Shown: in pieces, positions 1-8,368 of the stretch
Layout of the letters: every line of letters begins with the position of its first letter
Position numbering within the stretch: the stretch's first letter is position 1
Assembly: GCA_028355955.1 (NCBI GenBank)
Contig: JAOMTQ010000001.1
Span: 171,705-235,704 of the forward strand
Length of the DNA stretch: 64,000 nucleotides
Source: Methylophilaceae bacterium
GTDB lineage: Bacteria; Pseudomonadota; Gammaproteobacteria; Burkholderiales; Methylophilaceae
Direction: 5' to 3'
Notes under the pieces: generated by a model
Database searches by the model: none
What the model was told of the DNA's origin: nothing
Seen by the model: the letters and a program-made list of their open reading frames with translations, nothing else
Made by a program: the position numbers and the translations under genes

Positions 1-1214
1 AAATTTATTGAATGAAAAATATCCTTATTAGTAACGTTACCCGAAATGACTTCAGTAGCAATTGAATCAAAAACTAGCTTTCTATTTATAATATATTTTC
101 CACCAAAAAGATTTGTAATAAACCAAAAAATAACAATACTAAGAAAAAGAAATTTAAATTTTTTAATAGACCTAGAACTAAAATGAAATAAATTAAATTT
201 TTGTTTAAAAAATAAGACTAGGCCAACATAAATATATAAATTAAATATACTATAGCGGTGACCATGCCAAACAAGATTTTGGTATTCATCATATCGGAAA
301 AATGCAACAAGAAGAATTGAAAAAAAACCATATAAGATGATCCCCATGGAGAATATATTTTCAGAATTATATTTCTTTAGGGAAAAGAATTCTTTCAAAT
401 ATACAAATAAAATTAGGAGTGTTAGGTAACTTATAATTTTACCAAAAAAAGTAGTCCCCAAAATACCAGTAAAAGGTAAGCCTAAAACATTAATAAATAA
501 ATTGAATATCTTTAATAATTCATACTTATTAAAAAATAATATTATAAAAAAAATTAAAGAAAAACTACTACCTAAAAAAAAGGAAAATAATTTTTTAGAA
601 CCAAAAACGTTAGGATAATTTTTAATAATATAAAGAAAAGGAATTATTAAAAATAGTAAAAAACCGTTTGAAAAAGTTAAGCAAGCAAGTATCAAAAAAA
701 TTGAACTTGCAGCCATATTAATTATTTTTTCTTTTAACCTTGGCCCCCGTTCAAATGAATAAAAATAGATTGATAAGAATGAAAAAAAACCTACTAAATA
801 ATGGGCACCGTTTGCAGAGTTACTTAAATTATTTAATCTATAATTAGTAAAAAATAAAATAAATAATATCGCTAATACCCAATAATTTAATTTTGTTTGT
901 TTCTTAAAAATAATATTCTTCATAATAATAAAATTTATTAGATAGCATCCCAAGAAAATAAATGCCAAAAATTTTAGCGATCCATTAAAAATATATAATG
1001 AAATATAATCTAATAAATGAGGAAGGATAAGTATATGGTTCGCGTATGTTTGAAATATAAACTCACTATTCGAGAGAATTAAATAATCAGTGGAATTTAA
1101 TAAAATATCTCCCCATGGAACTTCAATTATTGAAAGGTAAAAGGAGAAGATAAAAGAAATAAAACCTAAAAGTAAAAAACAATTTACAAAAAATTTTAAC
1201 TTTAAATTAATCAT
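1..1214 (-). CDS. Multi-spanning membrane protein, C-terminus cut by window edge
   Basis: Absent from the ORF track because it runs off the left edge. Reading from the ATG at 1214 gives about 404 codons without a stop, starting MINLKLKFFVNCFLLLGF. It is dominated by hydrophobic stretches separated by short basic loops, about ten predicted membrane spans. Its ATG overlaps the TGA of the upstream Wzy/WaaL-like gene (ATGA), so the two are probably translationally coupled. The neighbour suggests a role in surface polysaccharide assembly, for example a lipid-linked sugar transferase or flippase-like protein. I recognise no catalytic motif, and that role is inference from context only. Confidence 0.75.
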   Translation of the reverse strand, partial: MINLKLKFFVNCFLLLGFISFIFSFYLSIIEVPWGDILLNSTDYLILSNSEFIFQTYANHILILPHLLDYISLYIFNGSLKFLAFIFLGCYLINFIIMKNIIFKKQTKLNYWVLAILFILFFTNYRLNNLSNSANGAHYLVGFFSFLSIYFYSFERGPRLKEKIINMAASSIFLILACLTFSNGFLLFLIIPFLYIIKNYPNVFGSKKLFSFFLGSSFSLIFFIILFFNKYELLKIFNLFINVLGLPFTGILGTTFFGKIISYLTLLILFVYLKEFFSLKKYNSENIFSMGIILYGFFSILLVAFFRYDEYQNLVWHGHRYSIFNLYIYVGLVLFFKQKFNLFHFSSRSIKKFKFLFLSIVIFWFITNLFGGKYIINRKLVFDSIATEVISGNVTNKDIFHSIN

Positions 1215-2551
1215 CTTTTACTAAGTTTTATCAAACACTTAAGGTTTTTTTTATTATTTGGGATAATTAAATTATCTGTAATCTTGTTTATGCTCAACAT
1301 TGTTCCCACCAATAACCAAATAATAGCTCCATATTTATTCGAGAAAAAACTTGTGCTTGAAGCAATTGGCAAAAAACAAGTAAATATCACACTAAATATT
1401 AAAGAAAAAGATAGCCAGTCACGCTTAAGAAAGTAGTTTTTTAAGTTTGATATTAAAAGACTTATTACCATAAGATAAAAAAGTAAAAAACCAAATATCC
1501 CAGTTTCTGATAATAACTCTAATGAAATATTATGTGGGTGAAAACAGACTCCACCACCAATTGAATTTAGGTGAGAAGTTCCATAGATACCTAGATTTAC
1601 GCAAGCCTCTCTATATTTATGAAGTCCAGCTCCAAAAAAAGGTGATTGCATCCAAACATCATATGCGCTTTTCCAAACTAGTCCATAATCTGAAGTTTTC
1701 CAATTTGTAATTTTATCTATTGTTGAAAAAATTGCTCTTTGAGTAGATTCAGGAAATAAATTAGCAAATATCCCAATACAAAAAACAGTTAATGTAAGAA
1801 TAATTAATACTTTGTATTTAGAAATTTTCTTATCAGAAATTAAACCGCTAAAATAAAATATTATGCAGGCAAGAATTAAAAGAAGTGCCATCCTCTCTCC
1901 AGAAATAAAAATAGTTAAAAATAGAATTGTTGCTGTAACAAAGGAAAGAAATATTAAAAAATTTTGATTGATTGATAATTTAAAATGATTGTATATTACT
2001 AATATTAGAGGTGGTAACAAAGCAAGTTTTGCTAACCATGCTCCAACATAAGGATTTCCTTTAAATGGGCCAGTTAGCCTTTCAGGAGACCAAGCCTCAA
2101 ACCCAAATAAGTCTCTAGTAAAGAAAAACTGCCACCACGTATCGAAAATAATAAAGAATAAAACTATGGTCATTGAAAATAGAAATCTTTTTAAATCCTT
2201 TAGATCTTTAAATATCCAATATGCTAATGCTATTGCAAAAAGTGGCCATCTTATAAAAAAGATTGAATAAGCAAGAGATTCAAGCGGAGCAATACTCAGA
2301 TACGAATTAATTATTATGCAATACAACCAAAAAATTAATGCGAAAATAAACCATCTATTTTTTACCCATTCCCAGTTTTTTTCTTTGAAGGATTTATATA
2401 AAAATAAACTACTTATAAGTACAATGGTAATATCTGCAATGCTTCTTGAGAATATAAGAAGAAAAGGAAGAAGGTAAGGTATAAATACCCTAATATCTTT
2501 CCTAAATTCAAATTTGTTATTATTTAAAAAATTGTTAGATTGATTACTCAT
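1211..2551 (-). CDS. O-antigen ligase/polymerase-like membrane protein (Wzy_C family)
   Basis: 446 aa with about ten to twelve hydrophobic segments and one large periplasmic loop (about residues 270-350). The loop carries the family hallmark: a short HPHN motif followed by LELLSETGIFGFLLF, as in the Wzy_C/WaaL group (PF04932). Family members join glycan chains to lipid A core or undecaprenyl-linked acceptors, or polymerise repeat units, on the periplasmic face of the inner membrane. Sequence alone does not separate ligase from polymerase. Its stop overlaps the start of the downstream membrane gene by 4 nt, indicating an operon. Confidence 0.85.
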   Translation of the reverse strand: MSNQSNNFLNNNKFEFRKDIRVFIPYLLPFLLIFSRSIADITIVLISSLFLYKSFKEKNWEWVKNRWFIFALIFWLYCIIINSYLSIAPLESLAYSIFFIRWPLFAIALAYWIFKDLKDLKRFLFSMTIVLFFIIFDTWWQFFFTRDLFGFEAWSPERLTGPFKGNPYVGAWLAKLALLPPLILVIYNHFKLSINQNFLIFLSFVTATILFLTIFISGERMALLLILACIIFYFSGLISDKKISKYKVLIILTLTVFCIGIFANLFPESTQRAIFSTIDKITNWKTSDYGLVWKSAYDVWMQSPFFGAGLHKYREACVNLGIYGTSHLNSIGGGVCFHPHNISLELLSETGIFGFLLFYLMVISLLISNLKNYFLKRDWLSFSLIFSVIFTCFLPIASSTSFFSNKYGAIIWLLVGTMLSINKITDNLIIPNNKKNLKCLIKLSKR

Positions 2552-2647
2552 TTAGAATAGATGATAAACTAGAAATCACAACAGTAAAAAAATAATTCAT
2601 AAGTTTAGTCGTGAATAAACTTAGCAATAGAATGTTTAAGTTGAATT

Positions 2648-2860
2648 TTACAAATCTAAATCTTGATTATCAATGAAATCTTGTGCCTTTTGTTGTTGAG
2701 CTATCCAGTTTTCAATCACCGCATAACTCCATAAGGTTGCTCTATCTCCCACTCGAACAGAAGTTGGGAACTTACCTTCTTTAATCCATTGCTTAAGGGT
2801 ATCTTTGTCTATCTTTAGTGAATTTGTAATGTCATCAATATTTAAGTAACTATCTTTCAT
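2648..2860 (-). CDS. AlpA-type helix-turn-helix protein
   Basis: 70 aa. Residues about 5-55 read as a MerR/AlpA-like winged helix: LNIDDITNSLKIDKDTLKQW is the HTH, followed by the family-typical FPTSVRVGDRATLW strand and the VIENWI helix. AlpA-type proteins are small DNA-binding regulators or excisionases, usually next to integrases. No integrase or phage gene lies nearby, so this one is an orphan. It is divergent from the ROK kinase remnant, with an inverted repeat in the shared spacer that could be its operator (inference). Confidence 0.7.
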   Translation of the reverse strand: MKDSYLNIDDITNSLKIDKDTLKQWIKEGKFPTSVRVGDRATLWSYAVIENWIAQQQKAQDFIDNQDLDL

Positions 2861-2898
2861 ATTTAAAATACTAGCAAAAAAAGTGACTTACCTTTATT

Positions 2899-2943
2899 TA
2901 TTAACCAGTGTATGTATGGCACTTAATTTTATTATGGTTAATA
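2899..2943. repeat. 9-bp inverted repeat, candidate operator
   Basis: TATTAACCA (2899-2907) and TGGTTAATA (2935-2943) are exact reverse complements separated by 27 nt. They lie in the 136-bp spacer between the divergent AlpA-type regulator and the ROK kinase gene. A second smaller inverted pair, CCAGTG and CACTGG, brackets the same area. Position suggests an operator for one of the flanking genes; there is no direct evidence. Confidence 0.4.
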
Positions 2944-2996
2944 AGAAAATTTTTAAGTATGTTGAGTATTGCACTGGTCAGAGTTAAAGTAAGGTT

Positions 2997-3891
2997 ATGA
3001 AAATACATTTTGGCATAGATTTAGGTGGAACCAAAATTGAATTGGTAGCCATTGATGATAAATTTAATATTTTACATAGAGAACGAATTTCAACTGAGAG
3101 TGAAAAAGGATCTGATCATGTTTTAGATCAGATAGATTTTTTTGTATAAAAAATCTATCCAGATGTTTTATGATAAAGAGCACACAGTAGGTATCGGATC
3201 TCCAGGATCTATTTCAAAACATACTGGGTTATTAAGAAACTCTACTATCTATTGTCATAATGATCTGCCGTTGAAGAGTTTAATAGAAAATAAAATTAAC
3301 CACCCAATTGTAATCGAAAATGATGCAAATTGTTTTGCGTTAGCTGAATCAAAATTAGGCGCCGGAAAAGACTATCAAGTTGTATTTGGTGTTATTTTAG
3401 GTACAGGTTGTGGGGGTGGCATTGTTTTTGATAATAAACTATGGTCAGGACTTCATGGAATATCCGGAGAATGGGGACATAGTATTATTGATGTAAATGG
3501 CTATCCATGTTTTTGTGGGAAAAATGGCTGTATCAACACATTAATTTCTGGAACTGGTTTACAAAATATATTACAAAAAAAACTTAAAAAAGAAATTACG
3601 GCTGAAAAATTTTTAAATCAAAAGGTATACACAAGTATTGAGCAAGAAATACTAAATAATTTTTATAGTGATTTTGGTAAAGCAATTTCGAATATTATTA
3701 ATATCATTGATCCAAATATTATTATTGTCGGTGGAGGCTTATCTAATCACGATGAACTTTATAGCAAAGGTGTAGAAAAAGTTATATTAAGCTCTTTAAA
3801 TTGCGATAAAGAAATTACTCCAGTAGTTAAAAACTCACTAGGGGATTCAGCAGGTGTGCTTGGTGCTGCAATTCTTCCTATGCAACTATAA
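2997..3891 (+). pseudogene. ROK-family sugar kinase (fructokinase-like), frameshifted
   Basis: The N-terminal 50 codons start at ATG 2997 and contain the ROK ATP-binding motif GIDLGGTKIE, then stop at TAA 3147. The rest continues in another frame (tracked ORF 3142-3891, TTG start). It has GIGSPGSIS, the ENDANCFALAE catalytic-Asp region, GTGCGGGI, the zinc signature CFCGKNGC and a C-terminal IIVGGGLS. Removing one T from the run of seven Ts at about 3137-3143 fuses the frames into about 299 aa, close to the length of E. coli Mak (302 aa). As read, neither half is a complete kinase. A homopolymer sequencing error, a recent mutation or programmed slippage would all look the same. Confidence 0.85.
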
Positions 3892-3909
3892 TTGCTATTT
3901 AATTAATTT

Positions 3910-4551
3910 CTAAAGGTTATTTTTAGATAATAAAACAATAGTTGCTATATGTTCCAATCTTTCAACATGTTCAAATGCATCATAGGCATTAGAGCCTATC
4001 GATACAATACCATGATTAGGAATCCCAACAATATCATTAGTAAATTCATGTCGATTATCATCAAATTGAAGCATTGATTTGCACTGAAGAGCCAAATCTT
4101 TGGATAAGGGAGGGACATTTTCTGTATTATTAGCGACTTGCGTATATCTACTTAACTCTGGAAAAGATGCCGCTAATGTTGGTAAATTTAGGCCTGCGTA
4201 CATGGCCGATATTATATGAGTTGGATGTAAATGGATTACACAAATATCACTCTTAATAGATTTTAATATTTCGTAATGTAGCTCAATCTCACCGCTAGGC
4301 TTTTGATCAAAGTTATTAAGCTGCTTCCATCCCTTGTCAGAAATTTCAATTTCTATGAAATCTGATTCCTTTAAATCTTGTTTTCTTAATCCACTTGGGG
4401 TGATGATGAATTTATTAGAATCTGAAGATTTATATGAGATATTTCCATCTCTTGGCGTAATCCAATTTTTTTTATAAGAATCTTTAAGAATATTTATTAT
4501 GTCATTAATCATTTTTATTATCTTTTGATGAGGTTGGGATATACCAAACAT
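3910..4551 (-). CDS. Class II aldolase/adducin-family protein
   Basis: 213 aa. Features seen: N-terminal WITPRDGNISYK, ITPSGLRKQDL (substrate phosphate region), a PSGE acid, the metal-binding VIHLHPTHIISAM histidine pair, and a third histidine in GIPNHGIVS. These match the zinc-dependent class II aldolase/adducin fold (PF00596), which includes fuculose-phosphate aldolase, ribulose-5-phosphate epimerase and methylthioribulose-1-phosphate dehydratase (MtnB). MtnB is a reasonable guess on length, but no other methionine-salvage gene is nearby. It converges on the ROK kinase with an 18-nt gap. Confidence 0.75.
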   Translation of the reverse strand: MFGISQPHQKIIKMINDIINILKDSYKKNWITPRDGNISYKSSDSNKFIITPSGLRKQDLKESDFIEIEISDKGWKQLNNFDQKPSGEIELHYEILKSIKSDICVIHLHPTHIISAMYAGLNLPTLAASFPELSRYTQVANNTENVPPLSKDLALQCKSMLQFDDNRHEFTNDIVGIPNHGIVSIGSNAYDAFEHVERLEHIATIVLLSKNNL

Positions 4552-4674
4552 GTATTTTATAATGTTTAGTGTGATCTATGTGACTTTTCAAAAACCTAAA
4601 ATTTTATAAACCCTTCTCTTGTATTCTCACATAACCTCTAATTGAAGCCAATTCTAAAGTAGTTTCGAATTTGT

Positions 4675-4860
4675 TTACGAATTTTTCCCACAACATCTTT
4701 TAAATTTACGTCCGTTACCGCAAATGCATGGGTCATTACGCCCTATCTTTGGCGTATCTCGTGTAATTGGAGTTTTTGAGGGACAGCAGGTTGTATCGTT
4801 GCAACAAGCTTCATTGTTTTCAAGCACTTCGTTAGGTAATTTATCACTTCTTTCATTCAT
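4675..4860 (-). CDS. SEC-C motif mini-protein
   Basis: 61 aa. The C-terminal third is a SEC-C zinc-binding motif, [19 protein letters not shown], as found at the SecA C-terminus and in many small stand-alone proteins. The N-terminal part holds a second cysteine cluster, ACCNDTTCC, which is not part of the motif. It lies 120 nt downstream of the metallothionein-like gene on the same strand, so two metal-binding mini-proteins sit side by side. Its biochemical role is unknown. Confidence 0.75.
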   Translation of the reverse strand: MNERSDKLPNEVLENNEACCNDTTCCPSKTPITRDTPKIGRNDPCICGNGRKFKRCCGKNS

Positions 4861-4980
4861 TTTTTAACTTTATGCCAACATTTACCTAAATTTAAATTGT
4901 AGAAAGTAGTGATAGGCTTCAGATTAGTTTTACAAAAAAATCTCTAAAAGACCAAAAAAATAAATAGTAAGATTTAATAA

Positions 4981-5079
4981 TTAATTCTTACAACAGCATT
5001 TGTCTTTGCAACAAGAACAAGTTTTGTCTGTACAACATTTTGAAGCTTTACAATTACATTTACATTTATCTTGTGTCAT
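4981..5079 (-). CDS. Metallothionein-like 32-aa cysteine-rich peptide
   Basis: Too short for the ORF track. ATG at 5079, TAA at 4983-4981. The 32 residues hold 11 cysteines: MTQDKCKCNCKASKCC, then TDKTCSCCKDKCCCKN. The pattern of CxC, CC and CCC motifs with lysines between and no aromatic residues is metallothionein-like. A good Shine-Dalgarno (GGAG, 7 nt before ATG) and a near-consensus promoter precede it, supporting a real gene. Likely role is soft-metal binding (Cu, Zn or Cd) in the cytoplasm; that is inferred from composition. The SEC-C gene follows on the same strand. Confidence 0.75.
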   Translation of the reverse strand: MTQDKCKCNCKASKCCTDKTCSCCKDKCCCKN

Positions 5080-5102
5080 AAGTTTCTCCAATATTTTATA
5101 TT

Positions 5103-5131
5103 ATATTAATTACTTATTTTGAAAATGTCAA
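5103..5131 (-). promoter_or_regulatory. Near-consensus sigma70 promoter of the metallothionein-like gene
   Basis: On the minus strand TTGACA (5131-5126) is followed after exactly 17 nt by TAATAT (5108-5103), giving a predicted start about 15-20 nt before the ATG at 5079. It is one of the best promoter matches in the window and gives the mini-gene its own start downstream of tmRNA. Confidence 0.7.
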
Positions 5132-5171
5132 AAAAAACCCTTTTATAATCATGGATTTATATTAAATAAAT

Positions 5172-5526
5172 TGGTGGAGCTGGGGGGAATCGAACCCCCG
5201 TCCGCAAATCCTCTGCAGACAGTTCTACATACTTAGCTATGTTGTTTATGTTTAACTTTTACTTCACCAACAAGCAAGCAAATGTAAAAGCGAGCTACCT
5301 TAAGTTTAAGAAATTACTAAGTAACCCAATAATTTCCGAGTCTCTCTTTATGACGCTGTAACCTGAGCGAGTGACCCATCAGGACAGCGTTTAGCTGGAA
5401 TTAAGCAGCTAAAGCGTAGTTATCGTCATTTGCGATTACTGTTTTTCTAGTTTATTAACGAGGTACCTAGAAGCCTCGGTATGCACTGATCTGTTTTGTA
5501 ACCCACGTCGAAACCGGGTCAGCCCC
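5172..5526 (-). ncRNA. ssrA: tmRNA (ssrA)
   Basis: The 5' end GGGGCTGACCCGGTTTCGACG and 3' end GGGTTCGATTCCCCCCAGCTCCACCA form the tRNA-like domain, with encoded CCA at 5174-5172; length is about 355 nt. The internal reading frame, read from the resume codon GCA, is ANDDNYALAA followed by TAA. It differs from the E. coli tag ANDENYALAA only by Asp for Glu. tmRNA rescues stalled ribosomes and tags products for ClpXP with the SmpB partner, whose gene lies 18 nt upstream on the same strand. One-piece (unpermuted) type. ORF-track entry 5436-5660 is a shadow. Confidence 0.97.
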
Positions 5527-5538
5527 AAACAAGTATCT

Positions 5539-5544
5539 ATTATA
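5539..5544 (-). promoter_or_regulatory. -10 box for ssrA
   Basis: TATAAT on the minus strand lies 12 nt before the 5' end of tmRNA, squeezed into the gap between the smpB stop and ssrA. No good -35 is visible (GCGCAA at 17-nt spacing). tmRNA is probably made both from here and by processing of smpB readthrough transcripts. Confidence 0.5.
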
Positions 5545-6000
5545 CTACTTTCCTTTGTTTGTTGCGCTGAGAATCTGTTTCTTCTCTCTATTCCAGTCTT
5601 TTTCTTTCTCAGCCTGTCTTTTATCGTATTGCTTTTTACCCTTAGCAAGCCCAATTTCACACTTAATTTTTCCTTTACTGAAGTGCATATCTAGTGGAAC
5701 TAAAGTAAATCCTGAACGTTCAACTTTCCCAATTAATTTTGCAATCTCATCGTGATTTAAGAGTAGCTTGCGAGTCCGAATATTGTCTGGATTGATATGG
5801 GTGGAAGCACTTCCTAAGGGAGTAATATGGCATCCGAGAAGATAAATCTCTCCTTTTTGAATAATGACGTATGCCTCTTTAATGTTAACCCTATTATCCC
5901 TTATCGCCTTGACTTCCCATCCTTCTAAAACAATGCCTGCTTCGTATTTGTCTTCAACGAAGTAGTCATGATAGGCTTTTTTGTTTTGTATAATGCTCAT
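5545..6000 (-). CDS. smpB: SsrA-binding protein SmpB
   Basis: 151 aa, normal length. The OB-fold core shows [20 protein letters not shown] near the start, then [15 protein letters not shown] and [16 protein letters not shown]. The C-terminal tail is basic, [20 protein letters not shown], the part that mimics the mRNA-side codon-anticodon helix in the decoding centre. SmpB binds the tRNA-like domain of tmRNA and delivers it to stalled ribosomes. It sits directly upstream of ssrA and divergent from ratA. Confidence 0.96.
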   Translation of the reverse strand: MSIIQNKKAYHDYFVEDKYEAGIVLEGWEVKAIRDNRVNIKEAYVIIQKGEIYLLGCHITPLGSASTHINPDNIRTRKLLLNHDEIAKLIGKVERSGFTLVPLDMHFSKGKIKCEIGLAKGKKQYDKRQAEKEKDWNREKKQILSATNKGK

Positions 6001-6057
6001 AAGGAATGTTAAATTTTTTATCTTTTAATTGTACGCTATAAGTAATATTATCACCTC

Positions 6058-6492
6058 ATGGTCTCCATCAAAAAAAGTGCACTAGTTTTATACTCAAGAG
6101 AAGAAATGTTCGCCTTAGTCGATAATGTTGAAGAGTATGAAAATTTTCTTCCCTGGTGCGGGGGGACTGAGATTATAAAAAAATCCGATAAAATTACAAA
6201 AGCATCAATTAAAATTAATTATCATGGGGTTAAACAAACCTTCACTACAGAGAACAATAAAACCTTTCCTGAAAAAATGGTGATCAAACTGATTAACGGT
6301 CCATTTAAAGAATTAAGTGGTGAATGGAGATTTAAAGCACTTGAAAAAAATGCGTGTCGAATAGAGCTTGAATTACATTACCAATTTAGCAACATTATTT
6401 TAGAAAAACTGATCTCACCTGTATTCAACATGATTGCAAATACGTTCATTGATAATTTCGTAAAAGAGGCCAACAGGAGAAATGATGCCTGA
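6058..6492 (+). CDS. ratA: RatA-type START/polyketide-cyclase protein
   Basis: 144 aa, a complete START-like lipid-binding fold: EEMFALVDNVEEYENFLPWC at the N-terminus, KITKASIKINYHGVKQTFTT, LINGPFKELSGEWRF, and a long C-terminal helix LISPVFNMIANTFIDNFVKE. This matches the RatA/CoQ10-binding family. E. coli RatA was reported to interfere with ribosome association, whereas homologues such as Coq10 bind ubiquinone, so the true role may be quinone related. Its end overlaps rnfH by 11 nt. Confidence 0.88.
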   Translation: MVSIKKSALVLYSREEMFALVDNVEEYENFLPWCGGTEIIKKSDKITKASIKINYHGVKQTFTTENNKTFPEKMVIKLINGPFKELSGEWRFKALEKNACRIELELHYQFSNIILEKLISPVFNMIANTFIDNFVKEANRRNDA

Positions 6493-6769
6493 TGAAATAT
6501 TAGTTGAGGTCGCCTATGCGTTGCCTGAAGAACAAGTCATCATCTCCATTGAAGTCCCAAAAAAAATTAATATCAAACAAGCAATTGAAAAATCAGGTAT
6601 CCAAAAAAAATTTCCTGAAATAGATTTATCTAAAAATAAAGTCGGTATTTTTGGGAAACAAACCACTCTTGATCATCTTCTAAGTGACAGAGACCGTATT
6701 GAAATTTATCGACCATTAATTTTAGACCCTAAGGAAATGAGGAGAAAAAGAGCATCTAAAAAAAAATAA
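6482..6769 (+). CDS. rnfH: RnfH ubiquitin-fold protein
   Basis: 95 aa, typical length. N-terminal ILVEVAYALPEEQVIISIEV is the first beta-hairpin of the family, followed by KVGIFGKQTTLDHLLSDRDRIEIYRPLILDPKEMRRKRA, the conserved RnfH tail. Adopts a ubiquitin-like fold; function unsettled despite its name from the Rnf cluster. Start ATG 6482 lies inside the end of ratA, so translation is coupled. The ratA-rnfH pair is conserved widely in Beta- and Gammaproteobacteria. Confidence 0.92.
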   Translation: MMPDEILVEVAYALPEEQVIISIEVPKKINIKQAIEKSGIQKKFPEIDLSKNKVGIFGKQTTLDHLLSDRDRIEIYRPLILDPKEMRRKRASKKK

Positions 6770-6801
6770 AGACTTGATATTTTTAGGTCTAAGTTTTTTT
6801 T
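6770..6801 (+). terminator. Rho-independent terminator after rnfH
   Basis: Immediately after the rnfH stop, AGACTT pairs with AGGTCT (one wobble) around a short AT loop, then AAG and a run of eight or more Ts. The stem is short, so strength is moderate. Confidence 0.5.
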
Positions 6802-6834
6802 AAAAATTTCCATCGATTTTTTTTTTCGATTCTG

Positions 6835-6860
6835 TATAATTCCCTTTTGCGCGATGAGGA
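6835..6860 (+). promoter_or_regulatory. guaB -10 box and ribosome binding site
   Basis: A perfect TATAAT at 6835-6840 is followed by AGGA at 6857-6860, 7 nt before ATG 6868. This fixes the guaB start at 6868, not the TTG at 6847 used by the ORF track. The TTG would lie at about the expected transcript start. An ATCGA/TCGAT pair around a T-run lies just upstream of the -10. Confidence 0.6.
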
Positions 6861-6867
6861 AAATAAT

Positions 6868-8328
6868 ATGCGTCTACCCAATAAAGCTTTAACATTCGAT
6901 GATGTTCTTCTTGTTCCCAATCATTCTAGCGTGCTCCCAAAAGACGTTTCATTAGAAACAAAATTAACTAAAAAAATTAGCCTAAATATTCCAGTCATTT
7001 CTGCAGCGATGGATACAGTGACAGAAGCCAACATGGCAATTGCCCTTGCAGAACAGGGTGGTATGGGCATTATCCATAAAAACTTAACGCCTCAGCGACA
7101 AGCAAATCGTGTCGATAAGGTAAAACGATTTGAGTCAGGCGTTGTAAGTGACCCCATAACGATTGACCCTAACATGTCAGTTGACGAGGTCATGCAAATT
7201 ACTCGTAAGAATAAAATATCAGGACTTCCTGTAGTCGTGAAAGATAAAATCGTTGGTATCGTTACAAATCGTGATTTACGATTTGAAACAAACCTTACCC
7301 AACCGATTAAAAATGTAATGACACCGAGAGATCGGCTTGTGACTGTAAAAGAAGGGGCAAGTAAAGAAGAGATTACAAAACTACTTCACCAACACCGAAT
7401 TGAACGCTTACTTGTAATTAATGACGAAGATACACTGACAGGATTGATTACAGTCAAGGATATTCAAAAATCAACAGATCACCCGTTTGCTTGTAAGGAT
7501 GAGCATGGAAGATTAAGAGTCGGTGCAGCCATTGGTGTCGCGAATGATACTGAATTACGAACAGAACTTCTAGTTGAGGCTGGAGTAGATGTTCTAATTG
7601 TCGATACAGCACATGGGCACTCTGAGGGTGTTTTAAATCGTATTAAATGGATTAAGAAAAATTATCCTAAGGTTGACATCATTGGTGGGAATATTGCCAC
7701 CGCTGAGGCTGCAATAGCGATGGTAGATCATGGGGCTGATAGCGTAAAAGTTGGTATAGGACCGGGGTCAATATGTACAACACGAATTGTTGCAGGTGTT
7801 GGAGTACCTCAAATCACTGCAATTAATGAAGTTTATAAAGTATTAAAAAAGAAAAATATCCCCTTTATTGCTGATGGCGGTATCAGGTTCTCAGGTGATG
7901 TAGCCAAAGCTATTGCTGCTGGAGCAAGCTCAGTAATGTTAGGTAGTATGTTTGCAGGAACTGAGGAGGCGCCGGGTGAAGTGGAATTATTTCAAGGTAG
8001 GTCTTATAAATCATATCGTGGCATGGGCTCCATTGGAGCAATGAAAAAAGGTTCCAGTGATCGTTACTTTCAAGATGGTGAAAGCAATACAGATAAATTA
8101 GTCCCTGAAGGTATTGAAGGACGAGTTCCGTTCAAAGGAACAGTAGTCAATGTCCTTCATCAGTTAATGGGTGGGCTCCGTGCATCAATGGGATACGTCG
8201 GTGTGGATACAATTCCTAATATGCATAAAAATGCAAAATTTATTGAAATTACGAATGCCGGGATTAAAGAATCACACGTTCATGATGTTCAGATCACAAA
8301 AGAAGCGCCTAATTATCGAGTGGACTAA
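6868..8328 (+). CDS. guaB: IMP dehydrogenase
   Basis: 486 aa from ATG 6868. The (beta/alpha)8 barrel is interrupted by two CBS domains (about residues 90-205: [20 protein letters not shown] and [19 protein letters not shown]). Catalytic Cys is in [13 protein letters not shown]; the NAD/IMP site includes [13 protein letters not shown] and the flap [10 protein letters not shown]. It oxidises IMP to XMP, the committed step to GMP, in the cytoplasm. guaA follows after 40 nt and performs the next step, so they form an operon. Confidence 0.97.
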   Translation: MRLPNKALTFDDVLLVPNHSSVLPKDVSLETKLTKKISLNIPVISAAMDTVTEANMAIALAEQGGMGIIHKNLTPQRQANRVDKVKRFESGVVSDPITIDPNMSVDEVMQITRKNKISGLPVVVKDKIVGIVTNRDLRFETNLTQPIKNVMTPRDRLVTVKEGASKEEITKLLHQHRIERLLVINDEDTLTGLITVKDIQKSTDHPFACKDEHGRLRVGAAIGVANDTELRTELLVEAGVDVLIVDTAHGHSEGVLNRIKWIKKNYPKVDIIGGNIATAEAAIAMVDHGADSVKVGIGPGSICTTRIVAGVGVPQITAINEVYKVLKKKNIPFIADGGIRFSGDVAKAIAAGASSVMLGSMFAGTEEAPGEVELFQGRSYKSYRGMGSIGAMKKGSSDRYFQDGESNTDKLVPEGIEGRVPFKGTVVNVLHQLMGGLRASMGYVGVDTIPNMHKNAKFIEITNAGIKESHVHDVQITKEAPNYRVD

Positions 8329-8368
8329 AGTCACTCAATTTTAAAACAATAGCAACTTGAATTCTTTA

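Noticed and set aside
2648-2860. Prophage or integrative island around the AlpA-type gene
   Set aside because: No integrase, tRNA attachment site or phage genes; flanks are polysaccharide and metabolic genes.
5436-5660. 74-aa minus-strand ORF in the track
   Set aside because: Runs through tmRNA and the end of smpB in another frame; no start signal and low-complexity basic content. It is a shadow.
6811-6835. ATCGA/TCGAT inverted pair around a T-run upstream of guaB as an operator
   Set aside because: Only 5 bp per arm in very AT-rich sequence; likely chance.
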